Positions 10,901 through 22,900 of a DNA stretch of 64,000 nucleotides are shown piece by piece. This stretch comes from Aedes albopictus. Taxonomy: Eukaryota; Arthropoda; Insecta; Diptera; Culicidae. A program made the translations under genes and the position numbers. Location of the stretch: contig NC_085137.1 in NCBI RefSeq assembly GCF_035046485.1, positions 497,176,772 through 497,240,771 of the forward strand, given 5' to 3'. The notes below the pieces were generated by a model. It ran no database searches and had not been told where the DNA came from. It saw only the letters and a list, made by a program, of their open reading frames with translations. Numbering within the stretch: the stretch's first letter is position 1; each line of letters starts with the position of its first letter.

Positions 10901-13900
10901 GGGTAATCGTTCAAATTTTGAGCGTAAATGTCTATTTGGTTCTTCAGATTTGTACTCTTGAATATTCTAGGTGTGGCTTCATCACCAATTTCAAAAATTG
11001 TGATTTTTATGAACACGTGCTACATAAGTGGCACAGAACTGGGATTGAGATATGCTAAAAATGAACAATTATAAAACACCACATTCAGATCGAATGATTG
11101 TAAATCAGTTATCTGTCAAAGGATAAGCAAAATAGGGCGGAATTAACATTAAACTGATTACACTCATTCGAAGAGAGTATTCTGCTTGAAGGGTTCGAAA
11201 AGTCGGTACAAGACCATATTTTGCATTAACAATTTATCCATCCGGTCATTCCAGAAAAATATACCAAAGGAGTCTCAGCGGTGGAAAGCATTCTCACTCT
11301 GGACCGTCTGCGGCAGAGCGTGGCTGTGAAGGAACTGGAACAGGTCCGCGGTCCGGCGTTATCGATGCGAAAGACAGCCAGCGTGCCGAACTTCTCTCAG
11401 GTAAAGTATCGTCCTCGAAAACTTCCTCGGTTGCGCTTCCTTGTGCGAATCGCCGTCGGTGTCATCGTCGCCATCAATGTCGTCGCTGATATACACAGCT
11501 GCCAGGCAAAACGACTTGCTTCCCATTTAAGAACTTTTTTTATCGGTGACAATTTTGTCTCCATTATTTTCTCTTTGTTCGTGTCAATTCACACTTTTTG
11601 GTCGTGCCCACTTGAAGTTTTGAACACACTTCCTTCTGTTGCGCCTCTTTTCTCACACTGTAAATTTACGATTATGCTTTTAAGAACTTTTCCTTTTGGT
11701 TCGTGTCTTGTTTTCTCACGTTTTCATATATCGACTTGTTTTTTCTTTTCAATTTCCGACCATGACAAATCGTTGTCCTGTCTTTCGAGCTATAAGGCAC
11801 TGGTGCTGTCCTTTTGATCAATATTCATTTCTTTTCGCATTAACGACCCCCTCCCTCCAGCAAACTCCGTCTTTCGATCAAACGGAACAATTGAAACCAA
11901 CTGGTCATTCCATGCCAAATCGACAATTGCATAATATCATTCGCGCCTGTTATGATTGATTTTTATTTAATAATTATTTTGAACTTTCTAAAATGGAATA
12001 CAAATAACAAAAATTCAACCTCATCATTAATCATTATTATTCTAACCTCATGTTTGTCGATTTCACCTGGAATGGCCCAATATTGCTATCTCTTTTTCTC
12101 CGTTGTTTGTGCATACGCTTTAACACTTTTGAACATTTATCTCTCTATTTATACATTATCTGCACGCTGCTAACAATATAAAAAAATACCATAAAAACCC
12201 AAATCGCCAAACAAAAAAAAATCAAAATTCGCAACATCCGAAACCCTATCTGAAACAAAACAAAAAATCCACCGCCACTTCACGCGCCCAATAAAACTTT
12301 CGCCACATACAAAAAAAAAAGGTGGTAAAAGATACCCGGGAGCATACTGGCCTCACCACGTCGATGACCGTAAGTATATAGTAGATGTTGCTTACATTTT
12401 CACAATCCCGTCTTCTCTACCTCTTGCGTTCTCTTCGTCTTGATTTTGGCTCTCTTCCTTTGGGTTTATGGTTCTTGCTCATATCTTCTTCATTGTTCTT
12501 CATTTTTGCGCGATTTCTTAGCATATCAAAACTATTTCTGTTACGGTTTACACATTCTTTTCCATGCGTTTTTTTTTTGGCTAATCATCTCTCGATCTCA
12601 CGGGCCACAGCTATCTGTGCGTGTATGTGTGCAATCGTGTGCAAAGGTCGGATTTTGTCAGATTTTTATTAGCATTTAAGCGATAAACATTAGTTTGATA
12701 AGTTTATTTGTTGTATAAGAAGGAAATGAAACTGTTACCGCTTATCGTCATTCGATCATTTTCTAACCGGGATTTTTCCTACCGTTCTAGATGAGATTCT
12801 TCGACGCGTCGTTAGAATCTCTGTTGGGTATCGGCCGATCGGAATCGTTTGCTGATTTGAAAATGGGACTCAATTCAGGTAAGGTATTATTTTATTTTCT
12901 AAACAAAACCATGCGTCTTAGATATTTTTGGAGATCTCGTTTAACCTGGTCGACCCATTTACGGCCAACGATTGACCGCCCATAGACATGGGAACAGATG
13001 TCGCACTGCCGATACTCCTCCACGACATTGTCAGTGGGCTCTGCTGGGCCTATTCAGAAATTCCACACATCCGGAAGCAACTCTGTACAAGCGGCGAGAT
13101 CGCCACTACGTGGGGCTATTATAGAAAGGGCAGATGACTGGCGTGGTCCTCACGCGGGCGCTGAACTGCAACAGGAGCGGTCTACTAAAGATGTTGTTAG
13201 TTGCCGAACAGCTGGACAAACTGATCGATTTCACGAGCGGGCGGACTATCATCAGCAAGGACCTGAAACAGCGCCTTTTGAAGCTTCGCAAATCGTTGGC
13301 TCAGTTGCTATCCATCTCTCAGCGAAACCAGACGCGTTCGTTTCTTATAGGGGTAGGCGGGGCATAATGAGCAGCTTAAGCATTTTACCACCAAATCCAG
13401 TAAATTAAGTGCAACCAATGTGTAAATTTAACGTTCAATCCTCATTTAAACCTTAACTGACAAAAGCTAATCGTTGAAATTCCGAATAAAGTTATAAATA
13501 TTGTAAAATTTTATGTTTTTAAAAACGTATAAAATCGCGAGTTGCGTTTTGGGGGTGGGGCATAATGAGCACCCTAGGTGGGGCAGGATGATCAATCCCA
13601 GTTTTGTACACAATCAAATGCTAATTGACTATTCTTGTCAATGATAAAACATACCGGCAACAATCAATGAGAATTTGAAGGGATTATGGGGTTTAATTTG
13701 TAGGGAACTGTGGGGTTTTAAAGAGTCTACTATTGAGGAATTTTTAAACGACGATAATATACAGATACTGACATTTTCAAGCTAATAAATTGAAAGTGAA
13801 TGACAAAACCTTACTATATGCATCAAAACAAAGAAAACCAAAATAAAAATTCGTTTGTTGAAGATGTTTACCATTTTAATTATTTTTTCACCAGTTGCTC

Positions 13901-16900
13901 ATTTTGCCCCACCCTACTACCAACTCTTTGAAGCATATTCTTTCAACAAAATAATTTTACAAATAGTTGAAAAGTGTTACGAATACATTTCATTGGCTCA
14001 AGGAATATCAAGAAACTTGATAGATACCCACAAAATTGTTATTTCGATACCCAAAACCTTATTTTAGGTCACCTGATTCTTATAATATTTTCCCGGTATA
14101 TGGCCACTTTACGCATTTTGATTATTTTTTCAAGGTAAACGGCTATTTTGACTAATGTTTCGTCATCAATTCATTGGATTTTAGATAATTAAGCTACAAT
14201 CAAGCAATTTGTTTCGTAAATTTGAAGATTTACAGTGAAAATACAAGGTGCTCATTATGCCCCACCTGCTCATTATGCCCCGCCTACCCCTACATTTTAT
14301 TTCATTTTACCATCATGCCGGTTGCAATGAAAAATTGTGTTGTGCTGGACACATCAGTTCTTCCGAAACGGCCAAGCATCGCCGATTTAAAACAGTTTTT
14401 AGATTGTGAGTTGGAGTTGGATATGACACTAGTAAAGAGCATCCAACCACACATCGTGCGGCATGTTATTTAAATGACAATGTAAAGTGAAGAAACAGCA
14501 TATTACAAGTTTTATTTTTGTGTTAAATGTTGTATTTTAATTTGTAAATATTTCCCTAATATTAATGCACATTTATAGGGCTCTGGCAGAATAGAGGCAC
14601 GCAATCCTATTTCGATTGCCAAAATTCAGGCCATTTCGGGTCGTGATTAAGTACTAGAGATGTAAACCTTTTCCTGGCACAGACTTCAAGTTATAGAACT
14701 CTAGTGATGAAACCCGAATCGGGATGCCCCTTAGGATTAGAAATTCCTAGACAAAACTCAAGCTATGAAAGTAACTAATGCTGCGAACAAAAGGCAACTT
14801 GCCAGCGAAAATACGATTACAGGATTGACTGATGGACCAACAACATTAATGAAACCTCGTCATCCTGTCATCGGAAATCGTTATCCACTAGGGTAACAGG
14901 GCTAAATATATGTTTTGTGTTGTATTAGTCCAATTGTGATGTCCTAATATATTACGCATTTGTAAGGTTCCACTACACATGATATATTTTAATATGCATT
15001 TGTAGTACTTCATTATTTTTTCGTAATAAGCAGCCAAGATTGCATCAAAGTACCACCTGAAGCACTATATGAATTGTGAAGGGAAGCGACTTCCAATTCC
15101 ACTTCCGATTTACATCGATAGCTGCGCTGTCGACGTTCGTCTACATGACCTACCGGAGGAGATTGAAAACCACACGATCACTACCCATATGCAGCTGTAT
15201 GGCGAGGTGATCTCCATACGGAACGACGTCTGGAGAAGCTACTTTGCTGGACTCAGCAACGGAGTACGTGTTGTACGTATGCAGCTGACGAAAACCCTTC
15301 CATCATATATCATGGTGGCCGATGAAACAACGTATGCTTCTTATCCATCACAAAGACGTACCTGCCGCAATTGTGGTGGTAAAGATCACCCAAAACTGCG
15401 GTGCTCTGAAGCGGTAGCATCCACAGCGAATAAACAGCCGGTGCAGTGCAAAAAATCTAACGAGGCACAAGTTCCATCAACGCTCGCCGTAAAACAATGG
15501 CCATCTCTCTCCAAGCCGGAGATCAGTGATAAGAGCAAAACAAAAAAAAAAACAAGAAAACAATAAACCAGATCCCAAGCGACAGCGATCGGTCGACTCA
15601 GACACAGCTAGCACCAACGCATCCAAACGTATCGCACCGCCTCTATCTATATCCAGCGAAAGTGATAGCAACGTTGCTGATTTTGATGTTCCACCCGCTC
15701 CCGCACCATCACGATACCGACGTGGCTCGTATTCTCACATCAACGACCCCGTTCTTCGACAACAGTATATTGAAGAGGAGAGCAGAAGGATTGGAGAATT
15801 GATAAAACAAGGATATACACTTAATTAAAATGTTATTAATTAATACAGTTATACGGCTCCGTTATGCCTAGTGCGCATGAGCCTAATAAATAAATGCTAA
15901 TGAAAAAAAAAAATCGCTGGTCCTGGCCAAGAAGGAGTATGATCTCATTGCTCGAAGAGCGGAGTGCGGCTGATGCGAGCCGAAAGGAGCGGTCCTCCCA
16001 AACGGACAGCTACCTCTTTGCTGGCAAAGCAGCATTAAAGCATGCAGCTCTACGCCCTACGGCTCGAGCTGCATGGTCGAAACCTGCTGAGGACCTAAAC
16101 AGGCTGCCAAGTCGGTTGCGAAACGCGCGGAAAACCAACCCTAAGAAGAACGGTAGCCAATCGGACCAAGAAAAAGAGAACCCTTAGATAACGGTCAGAA
16201 ATAAGAACAGTGTTGGGCGGTAGGGTTTGGTTGATTTCGTAAAATTAATTGGTGGAAAAAGTTACAAAATTCCTGGTGAATATAATAGTATTAGAGTTTG
16301 TTTAAATTTTGAATTAATAGTATCTTACTTTAGTGTACGCTACCAATCAACAGTAATTATTTAGCTATACTGGTTTATTATCCACTATGCACGCAAGTTA
16401 TCGAAGAATCGGCTTAAAAACTTCAATGCTTAGTGTTGCGATACTATTTCGAAGGTGGTCATATCAACATGGGAACTAGTATGGAACATTATAGGGATCT
16501 AAATGGAAATGAAATTGAAACAATCCTCATAGAAGAAGATAGAATACACCATCTAAAGAGCGTAGTCAGTTAGCGAGTGAATCAGTATTAATATTTATTT
16601 GATTACCAAGTAAGTGCATGCTAGTTGTATACCGTACGAAGTGCACGAAGTTTAACGTATATTTTACTATAGCGAACACAATTAGATCCGGGACAACCGA
16701 TGCCAAGTGATGTTTGTCGAATAGACAGTAAGGGAATAGGAAGATCGCACTGAATAATTGTAAGAAACCCATTCTGAATTCTTATTGGAATTGAACCAAT
16801 ATATTTTAGCTTTAGCTTATCCACGAAATCAGGACTTTCGATCTGCTGAAAGAAGTCAGTCTCCGATCCTACACCTTACCCTTCGGCAACACTTAGTTTA

Positions 16901-19900
16901 TTTATGGTTTGAAATGAGAATAAGGTCTGTTACCCTAGCTCGTACATCGCCGTTTATGGAGAGCACGACTCGATCGAATTACTTTTGGGAGAGTTTAACT
17001 TACAGATGTGAGGCTATGGATTAATGAATGACAAATTAATCAAAGAAACTCTACTCATTCATAATTATACCATTCGTTTGGCACCAAAAAAAACAAATCT
17101 AATCAAATTTGGACTTCTTCATGGGACGCTTTCATTAGCTGGCTGTAACAATGTAGTCGGATAATTCTACACTGCTTAATAAGTCACCAGCTACCTTACA
17201 TAATATAACTTTGAACTAGCAATTTGTCATGCGGAATTCTATGTTCAGTATTCGAATTGATTTCACAATCCAAAAATTCATTGCCGAACGAATGTGGTTT
17301 AATTTTTCTAATGTCGTTTTTGATTCTTTGTAGTAGTGTGCATTCCTAGTCTAGTTAACGGTCCTCCTAGTATGTACCGGGTGTGGCAAATCAGCACTGG
17401 GTACAATGGGGAATATGGAGTTCGACGGGCTTCGATGTAGCGTACCCAACGAACAGACTGGCGCTGGTCTTCAAAATCGAGGCAGACACGTACACCGAGG
17501 TGCTGGGGGTCATGCGAGGCGAAAATCGTCTCTCACCGTTGGGCGCGGATGTAAAAACATCGACGCACCAGGACTGGAGAGATGATGCTAGTGTTGAATA
17601 TGAAGGCGGCCAAGAAAGACACCTCCTACAAAGCACTAGCTCAATTGGGCGAAAAAGTGCAGGTAAGATCCCTAACGGCGAAAGCGACTCTCCAGTGTAA
17701 AAACATGAACGAGGCAGGCACGCAGGCACGCAGATCGCCACGATCAAGCTCCCCGTAGGTGTCCATACATAGGTATGGTGGCCCGGCATGGGGCACTGCG
17801 CTCAGTACTGAATGCTACAGACGGAAGCTGGAAAGTACTTACAGGCTTATGTGCCTGAGGGTTGCGAGCGCGTACCGTACCGTGTCACACGACGCTCTCT
17901 GCGTCATTACTGGTATGGTGCCTATCAGCATTCTTATCAGTGAGGACATGGAGTGCTTCGAAATGCGCGGCACAAGAGGCATACGCAGGACTGTCAGGAT
18001 GGCCTCTATGGTCAAATGGCAGCGCGCGTGGGACAGTTCCACCAAAGGAAGGTGGACCTATAGGTTGATACCGAGGATAGATAGTTGGATTAATAGGCGC
18101 CATGGGGAAGTCACATTCCACCTGACACAGGTCCTTACAGGACATGGTTGCTTCCGACAGTATCTACACCGTTTCGGGCATGCGGATTCTCCCGAATGCC
18201 CAGTGTGCAATGGTTTAGAGGAAACGGCGGAACACGTTTTGTTCGTGTGCCCGCGTTTTCGCATAATGCGTGACCGCATGCTTGCCACATGCGGGGAGGA
18301 CACAACTCCGGACAATTTGGTCCAGAGGATGTGTAGGGATGAGTTTGGCTGGAACGCCGTTTCAACGGCTATCACCCATATCGTCTGGGAGCTACAGAGG
18401 AGGTGGCGCGTGGACTCGGAGAATGGCTAGTTCAGATGCAGTACAAGAGGTGGTCCAGGGGTTCGGAGTCGGCTTCGTAGGTCATACCGATGCCCTGCGG
18501 TCGAGATCGACCCTTACAGCGATTAAGTGGCCGCGGAGAGGAAGTCCCGGTAGCGGTGCTGTCGTGGCGTCGGTCTACTGGGTTGGATCCGAGCCCGCGG
18601 TTGGAAAGGGGTCCCCGGCAAGGGTCGGGGTAAGTGAAACCCTGCTGTCTGCAGCCTTCGGGTGCATCTGATAGGGCCTGAAGGGTAGTGATACCCTTCC
18701 TTTGCGGGCAGGTCAGATCGGGTTGCACGTGGGCATCAGTTCTTGATGTCTGCAAAGCAGTTGGGCGCGGGCGGAGTTGACCCTGCCCGCCTTCTGAGGA
18801 CAAAGGGAGTGGCGAGGACCACTCGGGAAACTGGCTAAGCGCCAGCATGCTACCGTGATGGACTCTCCAGAGCGAGTCATCAATGTTCGTTGCTGCTAGG
18901 CTACGCAGCTAACCTTGAGGGTGCGATGTGCACTAGCCTCTCTCTGAAGCAATACCTTCTTGGTGGTTCCGGAGAGACGTAGGGTTTGGCGACCATAGGA
19001 ATGTGTTTAGTGGGTACGAGGAGAGAGTAGTCCTGGCTTTTACTATTGTTGTAGAAGACGGTCTCAGCCCCACACTACCCTCCTTGATGTTAGAGTGTCT
19101 GTTTGAAGATTATCCCCCTATGGTTTAGAAGGAAAAAAAGCTCCCCGTAGGTGAGGTGAACAAGGCGACTGCAGTCGAAAAGATCAGGATAGGCTGGTCA
19201 GTGTGCCCGCTCTGCAAATACGAGCCGCTAGTGGCGTGTTTCAAATGCTTTGAGTAAGGACATAAGTCGTAGGCGTGTAAAAGACGCGACAGGAACCTCT
19301 GCAGGAAGTGCGGAGTGGAGGGCCATATCACCAGGGAGTACAACTCCGAACTAAAATGAATGATTTGCACGACAGAAACCTTGGTGAACTTCACTACTAC
19401 AGTGATGGTGCCTCAGAGCTGGTACGGGTGATGCGCCCTATTCTATGCGGTTCATGCAGAGATGTTGATGGCTGGTCGGATGTCAAAACTGCCAACGTTC
19501 AGCTGGTCAGTTGAGTCGGTTAGTGAGCGTCCAGTAGCGTCTTTCGCTGGCATGCTCGGCTTTCATCAATGCTGCACTAAGTCGTGAGATATCGTAGAGC
19601 TGGCGGATATTGCCGGTTGTGGCGGCTTTCACACCTTCGCCAAACAGGGAATCCACCCACACTCGCTTGTTTCGTCTACCTAGCAGCGTTTGGCTTCCTT
19701 TTCTGAAGCCGAATACCGTTGACCGGACCCATATTTGGCTGCTTTGATACTTGCCCGCTCTGTCGCGGCCTTTGCTTCTCTACGCTCCTCAATCTTCAGC
19801 CAGGTTGTATCCGTGATCAATGAGTTGTTGTTGTTGTTGATAACTGTTTTGACAGTATTGGTTCTACTCTCTATTATTATTCTTCAACCACTTAACCTAA

Positions 19901-22900
19901 TTTACAGCTCTTTTGTCCACTAGGGCACTGCGTGAGCGATTCCAATTAGCAGCTGCACTTACACTTTGTACAGCGCCTAAATGTATTCTGTTCTAATTCT
20001 ACTATATCGAACTGGTTGCCTTTGCGCTGCTGTCACTTTTCTACCCTGTCTATGGTAGAATGATGAGTACGAGGATGTTGATGTGCGGCTCTTGTTCCTT
20101 TTCCAGTCCGATTGAGAGTCCATTATGAGTTGCCGTTAGCCGATATCCAAGTTTCCGGGTCCGTTAGAGCATATGTGGGTCAGGTGTCAGCCGCTCTTGG
20201 GGGAAGAGCAGCTGACGAAAAATTGCTAGTGCCGGGGCTGGGATCAAACCCATGACCATCCACTTATGAAGTGAACGTGTCCACTACGCTACGGGCCCGG
20301 ATTTTTTTTTGGCAGTATTGCAGTAGTTCTCCAGAAGGGTTAATCGAACTCACCCTCGATACGCAACGCTGCCTCGAGATTCTGTATTTATGGGACGGCA
20401 ACATCAGGATGCTTCAGAAGCTATAGATCATACCTTAGTTGATGTTAGCTCCACGATATAAGTCCTAGACATCAATAATATCGGAGATGTGCCGTCCATC
20501 AATCAGAGTGTGGTCGATTTGTGATTGCGTACGTTGTGGTGATAAGAACTCAAAGAAGACGCATGGTTATTTGATCTCGAGTTCCAAATCAATAAAATTT
20601 TCATTATATTCACAGCTCAAAGCACCCGTGAAACAAACACGAGTCGACAGAAACTGAAGAACAACACCACTGGCACCAGTGATGAATCGCCAAACTCTTC
20701 CTACGGAGCAGGTAAGTTCCAACACTTGTTAGGTATAGCTATATCGAGTAAGTTAAGCCTGGTAGTACACAGTATCAAATATTTAACTGAGCCTGAGGAG
20801 CAACCACCTGTCTTAAAATAAAGACAGCTTTATTGACTGTTTTTCTAATCTTGGTCAAATATTTGACACTGCGTACCTTTAGAGTTGCAACCCTCTAATT
20901 CGTGGAAAGGACAAAGCTAGCTCGTCCATATGTCTAGGTGCTTTTGAGTTGTACAAAACAGAATAACCCAACATTAACAATCCCAGTATACTTGATAATT
21001 ACAACGGAGCTACAAACATACAGTGTATCAAACAATTGTCCGTACAGCAATTTTTTGGTCAAAATAATTTTTCATTCAAATGTTTATAACTTTTTTATAC
21101 GTCAATCAAAAACGCTGGAATTTTGACCAATCATAAACCATATATTGCACCATATATTGCAAAATTTTGAGCGAAATCGAATAAGTTTTCTGAAAGTTAT
21201 AGAACTTTTAGTAAAACATTTAGGATTTTTGAACACATTTTTAAAACATTATATCTCAATATGTAGTTGATGAATCTTTTTCAATCTTTTTTGTGTTACA
21301 GCTTGCACCTGAGGCTTTCACATGCAGCTTTGTTCGAGGTTTTATATTCACTACAAAAAATATGACAAATATGTATATATTCAGAGTATTATTTGGAATT
21401 TTATCATATTTTGATCAATAAAAGTGCCAAGTGTTTTCAACTTTTTTAAACTCTCTTAATGTAATATTTTTATACAGGACCTACTAAACAACATATGAAG
21501 AGTAGGTCCTATGCATTTTTCGTTCATTTAATGCACTTTTATTGGTAGAAAACGTTTGGCAGATTATATGTTCAAAATATGGTAATTTTTTAAATACCGT
21601 CAACTACATAAGAAAATTTTTCATATTTTTTGTAGTGAATATAAAACCTCAAACGAAGCTGCATATGAAAGCCTTAGGTATAAGCTGTAGCACAAAAAAT
21701 ATTGAAAAAGTTTCATCGACTACATATTGAGATTTAATGTTTTAAAAATGTGTTCAAAAATCTTATAAGTTTTAGTAAAAGTTCTATAACTTTCAGAAAA
21801 CTTATTCGATCACGCTCAAAATTTTACCAATAGAGCAGTAATATATGATTCATGATTGGTCAAAATTTCAGCGGTTTTGAATGACGTATGAAAAAGTTAT
21901 AAACATTTGAATGAAAAATTATTTTGATAAAAAATTTGCTGTACGGACAATTGTTTGATACACTGTATATGGAATTAAGTGCCATTTAATGCACTCATAG
22001 GACTCATAGACACCCCAGTTTCATGGAGATTAGTATTCCGTGTGGTCGCCATTCACCGCTCATGCTCCATTCACCGCTCGTTTCATACGATTTGAATATA
22101 AATCGTATGAAACGAGCGATGAATGGCGACCTCACGGTATCTAATACTTAAAACTAATGTTATTTTACTTTGAAAACTTGGGCGTTTACAACTTCACAAA
22201 ATGATCTAACCATATTAGCACAGAAAAGCCACTGAATGTCACCCAATCACATCAAGGACAACCATACCAACAGAACATCCAGAGAAATCCCATCAAACCA
22301 ATCAACAAACCCACCGTATTGTATTCTTCTTTCTCTTTTCTTTCTCTTATTTCACAAACACTTTCTTGGAATGCAGCTCGTCCCACATTCCTAAACTTAA
22401 ACATAAATTTGAACTCCCTGCGATTACAGCCAACCAAGCGTACGTAGCGAACGTGTTTGTTCGATTGATTTCCGTTCTTTTGAGTTTCATTTTCAACTCT
22501 TCATTTTAGATCGATGTTGTGTTTCGATGATTGTTTTCCATTTTATTACGATATTTTTATTACAAGTAATGCGGGTTTCAGTCATTGCCTAACTCTTTCA
22601 TCTTTGTTTTTTTTCCCAACACGAACAAACAGCGTCCCCGGCGGCTAGCAAACTAGCCCAGCGGATGACCACCCTGCACGAGGAACCCCTGATCAAGCAA
22701 ATCTGCTACGAGGAGGAGGGCGAAGATCGATTCAGCGAACCCGAGTACGCCGATTACGATTTCTACGAGCCCGCCAAAAAGCCGAACCTGTCGAAGATGA
22801 AATCCTCCTACACGGTGGAATCGTTCATCGACATCGACAAGCGGCCGCCGACCAACGATCTGGGCGGAAAGTACGGCCCAAGCGCCGCCATGACCAAAGG

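Larger units (their letters stand above)
12990..19330 (+). pseudogene. Decayed R1-like retrotransposon ORF1 (gag), split by three insertions
   Basis: Pieces in order: about 13134-13305 ([20 protein letters not shown] and a KLRKSL helix), 15912-16195 ([13 protein letters not shown] then a [12 protein letters not shown] block), 17376-17757 (the [12 protein letters not shown] domain) and 19138-19330 (zinc knuckles CFKCFE and [13 protein letters not shown]). This is the usual gag of R1-clade non-LTR elements, in order and on one strand, with stops and frameshifts. Intervening DNA is inserted later. It lies in the 7.7-kb Khc-73 intron. Confidence 0.7.

Noticed and set aside
11401..11817. Extension of the Khc-73 exon to a stop at 11817
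   Set aside because: The donor at 11400 gives the correct phase to the next exon, and the extension is T-rich and hydrophobic like its intron.
13020..13408. 136-codon ORF 12998-13408 as a host exon
   Set aside because: The helix [16 protein letters not shown] is in another frame and belongs to a retroelement gag; the frame at 12998 has no support.
14888..14907. Sequence resembling a homing-endonuclease (I-SceI-like) site, TAGGGTAACAGGGCTAA
   Set aside because: It differs from the 18-bp recognition sequence by a deletion and substitutions; a chance resemblance in repeat DNA.
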